A DNA stretch of 37,164 nt from Cytophagaceae bacterium SCN 52-12 (GCA_001724175.1 MEDT01000251.1:1-37164); one strand, 5' to 3'; shown: positions 7,820 to 18,500, counted from the stretch's first letter. Made by a program: numbers and translations. The notes: a model not told the origin generated them from the sequence alone.

Positions 7820-10657
7820 TTACAATCTGAACGAGACTCCGAATCTTGTCCACCAACCGAAATAGGCCAGTCTCGACACCTTGTGCTTCTCTCCCTGGTA
7901 CATTCTTGCGGGGGAGTTTGTGATGTTCACGAACTCCGCATACGCACTGATCCTTTTGGTGATCTGCTGTGAAAAATTGGCATCCAGCTGAAACCTGTCG
8001 TCCTGGATAATGTCATCCTGCCTGCTGCTGGCCACTGAGTTGATAAACGAACCGTTGTAGTTGAGGCTTACTTTGCTCGTAAATCCTTTATGGTCAAAGG
8101 AAAGGGATGCATTGCCCGAATGCAGCGCCTGTCCGGGCAGGCGGATGCCGGTCCTGTCCTGCGTGCTGGCGTTACTCTGCGTGAAAGTATAGTTAAAATA
8201 AGAGCTTAAGCCGCTCAGCACCCCGGGTAAATTCTTATGGCGGTGCATCATATTCACTTCCAGCCCGTACACAGTAGCCGCTTCCCCGTTTTGTTCCTGC
8301 CTGAACCGGAAGCCCATCGTATTCGGAAATCCCGGGTAATCTTCCGGAAGCGACGGTACGACCCGCGTGAACTGGAAATGATCCATGTTCTTATAAAACA
8401 GTCCTCCCGAAATGATCCCGCCGTCGGCGCTGTATTGCTCAAACATCAGGTCCAGGTTGTGGGAAAGGGAAGGCTGCAATTCCGTATTGCCGATGAACAG
8501 CGTAACGGCGTCGGCGTCAAAGTTGACGAAAGGTACGATATCCACGAAGTTTGGCCTGGCATATGACTGCGTATAGGCAAACCGGATGTTCATCATGTCG
8601 GTGAGGCCGTACTTCACATGGAGGCTCGGCAGGAGAAACCCGTAATTATTTCCTCCCGTAATGGGTTCTGCCACTACGGTGGTACCGGAGCGGTGCACGT
8701 CGAAGGCATCATAGGTCACCTTGTTGAATTCATATCTCAGGCCGGCCAGCAGCAGCACTTTTTTCAGTTGTATACGGTTCATAAGATACGCCGCATAAAC
8801 CCCCTCCGAGGCTTCATAAGAGTCGCTTTTTGAGAGGCGCTCGGCGTCCCATGAATCGGCTGCTTCCGTAAGCAGCGGCCGGTAGGTTGCGATATAATCC
8901 GTAAAGCGGGCTTTATCTACACGCGGCCCCAGAGCGTATCTCCCGTTCAGGTAAGAAACAGGTTCTGTACGGGTGGCTACACGGGCAAAAGCTTCCGTAA
9001 GGTTGACCACCCGGTTAGGATCAAAGAAAGAAAGCACCCTGTTGTCTCTGAGCTTTTCATTGGTCTGCCTCCTTAGCTTGCCGCCGAATTTGAATGACCC
9101 TTTATTCGCGCCCAGCATGTAGGTCTTATTGATATTCAGCTTCGCCACCATATTGTCGGCATCCGTTACGCTGAGGTCTTCCTCGTACCTTCTGAAATCA
9201 TTCAGCAGGAGCGGGTTATTCCTGTCAAAGCCGGGGACTGCGGGCTTGTATTGAGGCACTTCGGCCAGCATCCCGTTGCTGTTTTCAGCGATGATGGTGA
9301 TATTGTCTCTCGCAAAATCGCCTCTCGTGCTGGTAAGCGTCCTGTTTGAGATCGTATAAAACGCACCCCAGTCTACCGTCCAGCTACCTGAAGTGTGTGT
9401 GCCCTGCAGGTTGAAGCTCTGGTTTGTTTTGGTTTCATTCCAGAGGTTGATGTCCCTTCGGATACGTCCGTTGTTCAGGGAGTCGTACATCACCCAGACA
9501 GAGCCCGAACGGTCAAAATCATACCGCAGGCGGTTCCGGATATCATCATCGTTGCGATAGTTATACATGTAGTTGAATATGATCTCGTGATTCCTGACCT
9601 TGTAGTCAAGCGTAGCAGTAACCCCTACCCGTGTACGCTGGTTCTCCGTTTTCCTGAAATCATAGCCTAACTGTACGATATCGCTTTTATCCAGCCCGGT
9701 AACGGGCCTTTCCAGGCCCGACCACCTGACATCGATGCGGTCTTCCGAATTGTCTGTGGCAAAATAGCTGCCGCTTATCATGACGCCGATCCGGCCCTGC
9801 CGGTTCTGGTCATTACTGAGAAATCGCTGGCTATACCTGAGTCTTCCTATGCCGTTCAATCCGCCGGACAGGTTATTAAAACCCAATCCTGCTTCCCCTC
9901 TTACCTGCTTTTTCAACGAACGGGCCGTCGGGGTTTTAAGGTTGATATTCCCCCCGATGGCGTCTCCGTCCATATCCGGGGTAAGGGCTTTGGTAACTTC
10001 CATGCTCCCCAGCTGGTCGGCCGGGACCAGGTCCAGCGCTTCCGTCCGCTGCCCGCTTTCCTGTACAGACGGCATCTGCTCGCCGTTGATGCTGATGTTC
10101 GTAAAATGTACCGGAGTCCCTCTTACGCTTACACTCGAGCCTTCTCCTTTATCCCTGGAAATATTGATCCCCGGTACCCGCTGCAAAGCTTCCGCCACGT
10201 TCAGGTCGGGGAATTTCCCTATCAGATCGGCTGAAATGATATTTTTGATGTTATCTGCCGCCTTTTGCTGGTTTAAGGCCCTGCTTTGTCCTTCAAAGCT
10301 ACCTGTCACCGTGACGCCTTCCAGCTGCACGGCTGAAGGGCTTAGCCGGATGGTTACGTCATTACCGGCGTCGGAAGGCATAGCGGCCTCGAGAACTTTA
10401 GTTACATAGCCCAGATAGGTAACGGTGATCCTGGTTTTTCCGGGGGGTATCCGGGATATGACAAACTTTCCGTCGACATTCGTATGGACGCCGTCATAGT
10501 GCCCGGAGATGAACAATGCAGCCCCTATTAACGGCTCCTGCGTAATGCTGTCGACCACTATACCCCTCCACTCATACGTATGCTGCGCCGCCACGCCCGT
10601 ACAGGAACATATAAGCAAACCGTAGCATACTGAGCTTATGAGTAAACGCTTCTTCAT
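7820..10657 (-). CDS. TonB-dependent receptor, TIGR01782-like, with N-terminal carboxypeptidase-regulatory-like domain
   Basis: 945 residues, from the ATG at 10657 (MKKRLLISS signal peptide); a GTG 12 nt upstream is a weaker alternative. After the signal comes a carboxypeptidase-regulatory-like domain (about 30-115; GIVVDSITQEPLIGAALFIS, NVDGKFVISRIPPGKTRITV). Next come a TonB-box-like stretch (LEGVTVTGSF) and a plug with IGKFPDLNVAEALQRVPG and GEGSSVSVRGTPV. The rest is a 22-strand-type barrel ending WWTRFGVSFRL. The plug wording is that of the 'TonB-dependent receptor, Caulobacter/Xanthomonas type' family rather than classical SusC, and no SusD gene accompanies it. It therefore probably imports a ligand across the outer membrane using energy from TonB-ExbBD, with the two beta-helix lipoproteins downstream as partners. 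Ligand unknown; carbohydrate is plausible from the neighbourhood. Confidence 0.93.
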   Translation of the reverse strand: MKKRLLISSVCYGLLICSCTGVAAQHTYEWRGIVVDSITQEPLIGAALFISGHYDGVHTNVDGKFVISRIPPGKTRITVTYLGYVTKVLEAAMPSDAGNDVTIRLSPSAVQLEGVTVTGSFEGQSRALNQQKAADNIKNIISADLIGKFPDLNVAEALQRVPGINISRDKGEGSSVSVRGTPVHFTNISINGEQMPSVQESGQRTEALDLVPADQLGSMEVTKALTPDMDGDAIGGNINLKTPTARSLKKQVRGEAGLGFNNLSGGLNGIGRLRYSQRFLSNDQNRQGRIGVMISGSYFATDNSEDRIDVRWSGLERPVTGLDKSDIVQLGYDFRKTENQRTRVGVTATLDYKVRNHEIIFNYMYNYRNDDDIRNRLRYDFDRSGSVWVMYDSLNNGRIRRDINLWNETKTNQSFNLQGTHTSGSWTVDWGAFYTISNRTLTSTRGDFARDNITIIAENSNGMLAEVPQYKPAVPGFDRNNPLLLNDFRRYEEDLSVTDADNMVAKLNINKTYMLGANKGSFKFGGKLRRQTNEKLRDNRVLSFFDPNRVVNLTEAFARVATRTEPVSYLNGRYALGPRVDKARFTDYIATYRPLLTEAADSWDAERLSKSDSYEASEGVYAAYLMNRIQLKKVLLLAGLRYEFNKVTYDAFDVHRSGTTVVAEPITGGNNYGFLLPSLHVKYGLTDMMNIRFAYTQSYARPNFVDIVPFVNFDADAVTLFIGNTELQPSLSHNLDLMFEQYSADGGIISGGLFYKNMDHFQFTRVVPSLPEDYPGFPNTMGFRFRQEQNGEAATVYGLEVNMMHRHKNLPGVLSGLSSYFNYTFTQSNASTQDRTGIRLPGQALHSGNASLSFDHKGFTSKVSLNYNGSFINSVASSRQDDIIQDDRFQLDANFSQQITKRISAYAEFVNITNSPARMYQGEKHKVSRLAYFGWWTRFGVSFRL

Positions 10658-10896
10658 ATTCGATCTCACTCTTTTCAGTCAATTAGCCATTCAGGTAAGA
10701 ACAAAAATCAATATCAGTACCAGCGATATAAACAGCAACGCGAAAACGAACTCAAGTACATAGCTTCGTCTTAACCTCTTTTTGTTTAATACCTTTTCTT
10801 CCCGTTCCAAATTTTTATGTCTTTAGTTGGCGATCGCTAAATTATCAGGCAGCGCCGAGACAAGCGGAAACGCATGTTTCAAAATATAAGACTTAT

Positions 10897-10913
10897 GTTA
10901 CATGGATTGTAAC
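10897..10913. promoter_or_regulatory. Operator-like inverted repeat GTTACA-N5-TGTAAC
   Basis: Perfect 6-bp arms are separated by TGGAT in an intergenic region between divergent genes. The length and spacing suit a dimeric regulator. No regulator can be assigned from sequence. Confidence 0.4.
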
Positions 10914-11007
10914 GCGCTGATAATCAGTAATAAAATTTAATAATTTAATCCAATATATTGCTGGTGTCGCGTCAGGGCTGCTATCCTTTCAGGCTTTTCC
11001 CGACAGC

Positions 11008-11083
11008 AATCCCGAAGGGATGAAAGGATTATAGTAAAAACAAGCCATATCTGCTAGCAGAACCCTGAAGGGGTGACATAATT
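11008..11083. repeat. Two degenerate copies of a short hairpin repeat with GAA loop
   Basis: Positions 11008-11030 and 11061-11083 align without gaps at 17 of 23 positions. Each has a small stem closing on a GAA triloop: ATCCC-GAA-GGGAT in the first, and ACCCT-GAA-GGGGT with one G-T pair in the second. The copies are 53 nt apart. Short repeats of this CCCGAAGGG type are, from memory, dispersed in intergenic regions of many Bacteroidota genomes. Confidence 0.5.
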
Positions 11084-11188
11084 CCTTCAGCCAGCCCGAT
11101 ATCCTTTACCCGGAAATCTTCGGAAAATTAAAATGACAGCATAAATTTTACAATTCAGCAAAGCTTCTGTTAGAAAAAGTTAGGATAT

Positions 11189-14100
11189 TTGATTATAGTA
11201 AACCAAATCAACCCAACCCGATTGAGCTCTTTTTCAGTTATACTACTGCTCCTGTTATCATACGTTGTGCAGGCTCAGAAGGAGCTGTATGTGCAGCCCG
11301 TGGGTATCGAACAGGGCATCAGCCAGAGCTCGGTGCTTGCCATACACCAGGATTCGTATGGGTTTGTCTGGCTGGGAACCCGCGACGGGCTCAATTTATT
11401 TGACGGAAACCGTACCAAAATTTATAAAAACGTTATCGGGGATACCTTAACCATAGCGGGAAACCAGATAAACGACATTGCTGAAGCCGGGAACGGCAAC
11501 CTGTGGATTGCGCACAATAAGGGGATCAGCCTTTTTATCAGGAAGCAAAACCGGTTCAGGAACTACGTGATCGTCTCTGATAAGTCCGGGAGCACCGAAA
11601 TAAGATCCTTATCAGTAATTGACGGGCAGTTATGGGGCTGCGGCTGGTCAGGCATTTATATTTTCGACGCTGCTTCCGAAAAACTGATCTCACCTGCCTG
11701 CTTTGATGAGCAAGACAATACCGTTTCCTCCTCGGTCACGAAGATCATACAGGCTCCTGATCAGATATACTGGATAGCTACAGCCAATCACGGGCTTATC
11801 AGGTACAGGAAAGCCGGGAGCAGGCTTGAAAAGCTGGTTACGCCCGACCTGGGGAAGGTGCTCCGCGTGGAGGATATTTTGTTTCACCCGAACGGGCATG
11901 CCTACCTGGCCACCTATGATGACGGCATATATGAGTGCACCGTGGAAGGTAAGATCCTGAGACATTGGTCTGAGAAAAGCAAAGCCCCCTTTAAGACTTC
12001 TCTGAACAATACGAGAGCACTGGCGAAAGACAGGCAGGACCGGGTATGGGTGGGAGGGTTTCAGGGTTTAGCCTTCCTGGCACCGGAAACAGGGCAACTG
12101 ACGGAAATACACCAGTACCACGGGATAGAGCCCGGCGCAAAGGTCTCTGTCAGGTCGCTTATGACTGACAACAACGGCTCGCTATGGGCGGGCACTTTTC
12201 ATAACGGCGCTTTCCTGTACGATCATTACCTGTCCCGTTTTCAGCATACCGTTCTGCCTCAGCACACAGAAAGCGTATCTCCCGGGATAGTCAGCGGCTT
12301 TACGCAAAGCCATACGGATCTGTATGTTTCTACCGAAAACGGTTTTATTTACCAGTACGATAAAAACGGCGGACTGAAAAGAAGCTGGGCGATAGGGGAG
12401 TCAGTACGAAAGCGCCCTGTTATAAAGTCACTGTACTACGACCACCGGTCAGGACAGCTATGGATCGGCACGCTGAGGCACGGACTGTATGTTTTGAAAA
12501 AAGAACGGGCGGCCCCGGTCAGCCTCCGCCCCGGCTCGCAAAAAACCTGGCAGGAACTGGGCGTCATCAACCATATTTCTGAAGCGCCCGACGGCCTGTG
12601 GCTGCTCACGGATAAGGGCGGAGGCCTGAATCTGTTCCATCCCGGATCATCGCTTATCATACCCTTCGATAACCGGGAAGAGCTCCATACCCTTATCGGC
12701 AAAGGAGCAGGAAAGCACCTGTTGAAAACCGATGAGACCACCTACCTGATCTCTACCAACAATCACGGCGTCATTTATTTTGAATGCAGACCGGACGGAG
12801 AAATAAAGAAAGCGCTTCCCGGGATCAGGGATGTAAATCATGTAAGCGCGGTAGACGGACAGCTTTTCATCAGTACGCAAAACCAGGGGCTGTGGGTGCT
12901 GGATGAAAAATTTAATCCCGTTCATACTTACACAACCCGGGAAGGCCTGCTGAATAATACGGTGCTGAGCTCCTTCACCGCCACTAAAGACCAGGTCTGG
13001 CTCAACACCTTTAACGGGATATCGCAGCTGAAAAACGGGGTGTTCGCCAATTACCATATTCGTAACGGCTTCCCGCTGACGGAAGTTAACTCAGGCGCTT
13101 ACCAGCAAGCTTCCGATCCTGTTTACCCGTTTATTGTCGGCGGGAAAAACGCCTGGGTAAAGTTCGGGCCGCAAAGCTTGTTCAACAATACTTTCCAGGC
13201 CCCGGTATACCTTACCGACCTTAAAATAGCCAATCTTCCCATCAGCAGCCTTGTACAATTTCAGGATATCGACCTGCTGCATCCGCAGCCTATCCGCCTC
13301 AGGCATGACCAATCCACGCTAACATTTGAGTTTGCCGGGTTGAGCTATCTCATGCCCCGTAACAATACCTACCGTTACAAGATGGCCGGGTTTGAAGAAG
13401 ACTGGAAGTATGCCGACTCACATGGTATTGCGGAATACAGCCAGATCCCGCCCGGTAAATATACTTTTCAGCTGCAGTCGGCCAACAACGACGGCGTCTG
13501 GAGCTCTAGGGCTTATTCGGTCCCGGTACATATAAAGCCGCCTTTCTGGCAAACGTTTCCGGCTTACCTGCTTTATGCGCTGGCCATTGCCGGCGGTGTT
13601 TTACTGATACGCTTTAATGCTATCAGGAGCGCAAAGCTCCAGATGAAAGAAAAAGAGCTGGAAGAGGTGGATTTCGTCCACCAGTTAAAAGTAAAATATT
13701 TTACCGATATCAGCCACGAAATCAGGACTCCCCTTACACTGATCCTGAGCCCGCTGGACGAAATGCTCGAAAACCCGGACCTGGGCGCTGAAGATAAAAA
13801 GAAGATCTCCTCAATGCGGTATCACGGCAGGAGCCTGCTCCTCCTGGTCAATCAGCTGCTGGAGATAAACCGTCTGGAGCTGGACAAGGAACAGCTGAAC
13901 CTTTCTCCTGTCAGGATGCAGGAATTGGCCGCTCAGCTGAAAGAGGGGTTCCGGTCTTTGGCGGCGCGGCTGCAGATCGACTGGGAAGTTGATACCGGAA
14001 ACACCGCTGATTCCGTTTTGCTCCTGGATAAAGAAAAGCTGGAAAAAGTTTTGCTTAACCTGCTCTCCAATGCGTTTAAATATACGCCGCCGCAAGGGAG

Positions 14101-15238
14101 CATCCTTTTGAAGATCAGTATGGCCGCTGACGGGGACCTTTTACACACATTGAAGCTGGAGGTGATCGATTCCGGGATCGGGATCCCGGAAAAGGACATT
14201 CCCTACATTTTTGACAGGTTCTTTACCGGGGGGAAATCTGCCGCAGTAGGGACCGGCGTCGGGCTGTCGCTGGTCAAAGCTATCGTAAAAGATTTAATGA
14301 AAGGAGAGATTGAAGTGAAAAGCAAGATCGATGAAGGAACACACTTCACCATATCCATTCCTGATGTTCTCATGGCATTCGATACGCTTCCGCCAAAAGA
14401 AGAAAAGCTGTTTGCTTTGTCGTCCGAATACATGCCTTACCATAATACCTTCGGGACAGAGGAGCCGGAATCCGGCCCGGTAAGCCGTGAAACCATTTTA
14501 GTGGTGGAAGATAACCCGGACTTGCGTCAGTATATTTCGGGCAAAGTCCGAGAACACTACCCCGTATTGTCGGCAGACAGCGCCGAAAAGGGCCTGGAGC
14601 TGCTGGAATCTGAAGAAATAGCGCTGGTTATTTCGGATGTGATGCTTCCGCAGATGAATGGGAAAGAGTTTTGTGCCAGGATCAAGACCAACCTGCTGAC
14701 CAGCCATATCCCGGTCATACTTTTAACCGCCATCCAGGACAGCGATTTCAAAATCGGGAGCCTGGAGATCGGGGCCGATGACTACCTGACCAAGCCGTTC
14801 ATTTTCAGGGAGCTTCTGCTGAGGATTCAGAACATACTGACCCAGAAAGAACGGCTCCGGAACCTCTATCAGCATAAAGCCTATCTTCCCGAGAAATCGG
14901 AGATAAGATACAATTCCTATGACCAGGGCCTTTTGGCGGCCATCATCAGCCAGCTGGACATGCAGCTGGGAAACAGCGAATACTCCGTCGAGCAGCTCGG
15001 CAAAGAAGTAGGCCTGAGCCGTGTGCATCTGTACAGGAAGCTCAAGATGCTCACCGGCCTTACGCCGTCACAGTTCATCCGTAATTACCGTTTGAAAAAA
15101 GCTATCGACATCCTGGCAGTGGAGGATGTGAGAGTGGCGGAGCTTGCCGCAAGGGTCGGGTTCAACGATACCAGCTATTTTATTAAATGCTTTAAGGAGA
15201 AGTTCGATGTCTCGCCTACGGAATATGTCAGAATGTAG
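11189..15238 (+). CDS. Hybrid two-component system (HTCS) sensor/regulator, upstream member
   Basis: 1349 residues joining sensor kinase and transcription factor in one membrane protein. A signal/anchor segment (about 12-28) precedes two seven-bladed propellers built from repeats such as FVWLGTRDGLNLFDG (about 35-690) and a Y_Y_Y domain (about 715-780). A membrane segment lies near 785-805. HisKA carries H843 in DISHEIRTPL. HATPase has LLSNAFKYTPP, DSGIGIP and GTGVGLSLVK. The receiver domain has D1150 in ISDVMLP. An AraC-type double helix-turn-helix (about 1260-1349) ends SPTEYVRM. All catalytic boxes are intact. HTCS proteins bind oligosaccharides in the periplasm and activate nearby susCD operons; this one sits 271 nt upstream of and codirectional with susC. 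The start is TTG at 11189, because a stop lies just upstream and no ATG precedes the signal segment. Confidence 0.93.
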   Translation: MIIVNQINPTRLSSFSVILLLLLSYVVQAQKELYVQPVGIEQGISQSSVLAIHQDSYGFVWLGTRDGLNLFDGNRTKIYKNVIGDTLTIAGNQINDIAEAGNGNLWIAHNKGISLFIRKQNRFRNYVIVSDKSGSTEIRSLSVIDGQLWGCGWSGIYIFDAASEKLISPACFDEQDNTVSSSVTKIIQAPDQIYWIATANHGLIRYRKAGSRLEKLVTPDLGKVLRVEDILFHPNGHAYLATYDDGIYECTVEGKILRHWSEKSKAPFKTSLNNTRALAKDRQDRVWVGGFQGLAFLAPETGQLTEIHQYHGIEPGAKVSVRSLMTDNNGSLWAGTFHNGAFLYDHYLSRFQHTVLPQHTESVSPGIVSGFTQSHTDLYVSTENGFIYQYDKNGGLKRSWAIGESVRKRPVIKSLYYDHRSGQLWIGTLRHGLYVLKKERAAPVSLRPGSQKTWQELGVINHISEAPDGLWLLTDKGGGLNLFHPGSSLIIPFDNREELHTLIGKGAGKHLLKTDETTYLISTNNHGVIYFECRPDGEIKKALPGIRDVNHVSAVDGQLFISTQNQGLWVLDEKFNPVHTYTTREGLLNNTVLSSFTATKDQVWLNTFNGISQLKNGVFANYHIRNGFPLTEVNSGAYQQASDPVYPFIVGGKNAWVKFGPQSLFNNTFQAPVYLTDLKIANLPISSLVQFQDIDLLHPQPIRLRHDQSTLTFEFAGLSYLMPRNNTYRYKMAGFEEDWKYADSHGIAEYSQIPPGKYTFQLQSANNDGVWSSRAYSVPVHIKPPFWQTFPAYLLYALAIAGGVLLIRFNAIRSAKLQMKEKELEEVDFVHQLKVKYFTDISHEIRTPLTLILSPLDEMLENPDLGAEDKKKISSMRYHGRSLLLLVNQLLEINRLELDKEQLNLSPVRMQELAAQLKEGFRSLAARLQIDWEVDTGNTADSVLLLDKEKLEKVLLNLLSNAFKYTPPQGSILLKISMAADGDLLHTLKLEVIDSGIGIPEKDIPYIFDRFFTGGKSAAVGTGVGLSLVKAIVKDLMKGEIEVKSKIDEGTHFTISIPDVLMAFDTLPPKEEKLFALSSEYMPYHNTFGTEEPESGPVSRETILVVEDNPDLRQYISGKVREHYPVLSADSAEKGLELLESEEIALVISDVMLPQMNGKEFCARIKTNLLTSHIPVILLTAIQDSDFKIGSLEIGADDYLTKPFIFRELLLRIQNILTQKERLRNLYQHKAYLPEKSEIRYNSYDQGLLAAIISQLDMQLGNSEYSVEQLGKEVGLSRVHLYRKLKMLTGLTPSQFIRNYRLKKAIDILAVEDVRVAELAARVGFNDTSYFIKCFKEKFDVSPTEYVRM

Positions 15239-15345
15239 CATATTCCCCGGTATTCGCAGGCCCGGCAACCGGTTATCCCCCCTGTTTTCAACCAAATCGA
15301 AAGTATTTTAACGGAAATTGAAAGCCTGTAACCGGCTTGCACGCT

Positions 15346-15365
15346 TAGCTTTGCCTTGAAAGCTA
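15346..15365 (+). promoter_or_regulatory. Candidate promoter -7 element embedded in a 20-bp inverted repeat, upstream of heparan PUL susC
   Basis: TAGCTTTG (15346-15353) fits the Bacteroidota -7 consensus TAnnTTTG. Its first seven bases form the left arm of a perfect inverted repeat, TAGCTTT-GCCTTG-AAAGCTA. The nearest TTG is at 15318-15320, a 25-nt spacer that is longer than usual. This suggests a promoter needing an activator, as expected for HTCS control. The leader to the susC start would be about 150 nt. Confidence 0.4.
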
Positions 15366-15509
15366 CCGGATCTCTATTGGATTCCAGCCCTGCCTGAATG
15401 CGTATCGCCTGTTTCCTTAACAAAGACTTTGCCTATGCACAAAACCTGTCCGAAAATTCGCGCTGCCGCGACCTGTTTGCCAATATCTTCAGATAAAACT
15501 GCAACAAAC

Positions 15510-18500
15510 ATGAAACGCTATCTATTAGGGATCATTTTATTGCTTAACGCTTTGTCCCTCACCGCAGGGTTGCCTGCCAGGCTCGCGTATACCATACGGG
15601 GGACCGTGCTGGATCTGAAATCCAAGGAGCCCCTGGTAGGCGCCGTCGTTCGTATCGAGGGCAGCAACGACGCGGCCGTCGCCGATATTGAAGGGAAATT
15701 TGTCTTAACGGGCGTGCCGTCGCTCCCTGTCCGCCTGGAAGCTACCAGCGTAGGGTTCGAAAAGCAGGTGGTAACGGTCGAAAAGGAAGAGGAAATCACC
15801 ATTTACCTGATAGAGCAGACCAATTCACTGAGCGAAGTGGTGGTGATCGGGTATGGCGAGGTGAAGCGCCAGGCCGTAACAGGCGCCATTTCTTCGGTGA
15901 GCGGCCGCGATATCGCCAAGGTCCCTGTTCCCGATGCCACTACGGCGCTGGCCGGGCGGGCGGCCGGGGTGCAGGTCAGCACGGCGGAAGGGGCGCCGGG
16001 CGCAAATATTTCGATCAAGATAAGGGGCGGGGGATCCATTACGCAAAGCAACGAGCCGCTTTATGTGATCGATGGCTTTCCCCAGACGGAAGGGATGCGC
16101 TTCCTCGACCCCACCGATATCGAGAGCATTGAAATACTGAAAGATGCCTCGTCTACCGCGATCTACGGCGCAAGAGGCGCCAACGGAGTGGTATTGGTTA
16201 CGACCAAAAAGGGTAAAAATGCACGCACTACGGTCAGCTACGATATGTATTACGGCGCTAAAAAAATCAATCGTACGATCCCGGTGCTGAACCCCTACCA
16301 GTATGTGCTCCTGGATTATGAACGCAGCATGGACGAGCAGGTTGAGATGGACCGGTTTATACAACGGTACGGCACATTCGACCAGCTCCGGTCTAACTTC
16401 GGCAACAGGGCCGGGATCAACTGGCAGGATGAGGTATTCGGGGGTACCGCCAATACACAATACCATAAAATTGCGGTTTCCGGCGGGAATAAGGATACCC
16501 GTTTCAATTTCTTCTATTCACGCAACAAGGATGAAGGGATCATGGTGAACAGCGGATCGAAAAAGAATACCGCCAAGCTCAGCTTTGATCATACGGCCGG
16601 TGAGAAATTATCGGCCTCCGCCTCCGTCAATTATACCGAGCAGGAGATTTACGGGGTAGGCAGCTCGGAAGGGAACAACCGTTTCAACAAGCTTCAGAAC
16701 ATACTCTGGTACCGGCCTACCATCGGGATTTCCGGGAACGACCAGGACCTGGTAGAAAGTGACACGGACCCGGCCCTGGTGGACGATAGCGGCAACGTGC
16801 TTCAGAATCCGCGGACCAATGCCATTGCCGAGGAAAGAAAGACCTACCTGAAGACGCTTTACCTGAACGCTTCGCTGAATTACAAGATCACGAACTTCCT
16901 GACTTACCGCGGTATGGTGGGCCTTCGTACCGACGCCAACCGCGCTGATCTTTTCAACGGCAGCCGTACCGTCAACGCCAAACGTACCGGAGGACCGAAC
17001 GGATCGGTCACGAATACCGAGCTGTATAACTGGTCGTATTCCAATACGCTCACTTTCGACTACCAGTCGGATCACCATAGCCTTGAGATCATGGCAGGCC
17101 AGGAGGAATGGTACCGCAAGGAAAAAATGGTGCGGGCCAGCACTTCCATGTTCCCCAACGACGACATCGGGCTCAATGACCTGTCGCAGGGTACCGTTCC
17201 CGGCATCCCGCAGTCGAGGGTGGAAGACGAGCGCCTACTCTCCTTCTTCGGCAGGGTCAACTACGGCTATGCGAACAAATACCTCCTTACCGCCAGCCTG
17301 CGGGCCGACGGCTCATCCAAGTTCGGATCTGCCAATAAATTCGGATACTTCCCTTCCGTATCGGCTGCCTGGCGGCTGATCGAGGAGGACTTTCTGAAAG
17401 ACAACCGGCTATTCTCGGATTTTAAGCTGCGGGCCTCCTACGGGAAAACCGGTAACAACCGGATCGGGAATTACCTTTCATTAGCCCTGCTGCAGGCCGG
17501 CTACTACCCGGTCAACGATGTCCCGTCGATCAGCGTGGGCTCCTATGTGCTCCCGAATCCCAATCTTAAATGGGAAACAACCGGCGCGACCAATATAGGG
17601 CTCGACGTGGGGATACTCAACCAGCGTATCCAGCTCACGGCAGAATATTACAACAACCGGACAGACGACCTTCTTCTCGCTACGGAAGTACCCTATTCGT
17701 CGGGCTACGCCACGGTCCAGATGAATATCGGCTCGACGCGGAACACGGGGCTGGAATTTACGGTGAATGCCCAGACATTGAAGAGGAAAGACTTCAGCTG
17801 GGAAACCAATTTCAATATCGCCTTCAACCGCAATAAGGTATTGTCCCTCAACTCCGGCCAGGAGCTGTTCTATGCCGAATCCGGGTTCTCGGAATTCAGC
17901 CAGACCGACTACATCATCCGCGTCGGGCAGCCGGTCGGGCAGATGTACGGGTATGTTTCCGACGGGTTGTATACGGTCGATGACTTTAACTATAACCCGG
18001 CCAACCAGACCTACACGCTGAAGGATAACATCGCCTACAACCCCAACGTAACGCCCCAGCCCGGCTACCTCAAGCTGGTCGACCTCGACGGCGACGGACT
18101 GGTGAATCCTTCCGACCGTACCGTGATCGGGAATGCGAACCCGAAGCATATCGGGGGCATTACGAATACTTTTACCTACAAAAACCTGGATCTGAGCATA
18201 TTCCTGAACTGGAGCTACGGCAACCAGGTCTTTAATGCAAACAGGCTCTACAACTCGCAGACGTACCTGCAATACCGCAACTCGTTTGCCGAAATCGCCG
18301 ATCGCTGGATGACCATCAATGAGCAGGGGGCGCTGGTGACAGATCCTGTACAGCTGGCTGCGATGAACGAGGGGAAAACGGTCCCGTCCTGGCAGAATGG
18401 CACGGATCTGCGCTTTTATGATAAAATGGTGGAAAACGGCTCCTTCCTGCGCCTCAACAATATCACGCTCGGCTACGCCCTTCCCAAACCGCTGCTGGCC

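Larger units (their letters stand above)
10658..11188. promoter_or_regulatory. 531-bp divergent intergenic region between the receptor operon and the hybrid regulator
   Basis: No protein-coding gene is visible here. The region must hold promoters for the minus-strand receptor operon and the plus-strand hybrid regulator, but I found no clean TAnnTTTG element on either strand. It contains an inverted repeat at 10897-10913, an AT-rich tract at about 10920-10960, a long-range inverted repeat (10983-10991 with 11021-11029), and two copies of a short hairpin repeat at 11008-11030 and 11061-11083. Confidence 0.5.

Noticed and set aside
10840..10870. GCGATCGC octamer as a special element
   Set aside because: A single copy of this palindrome in the region is not informative without genome-wide counts.
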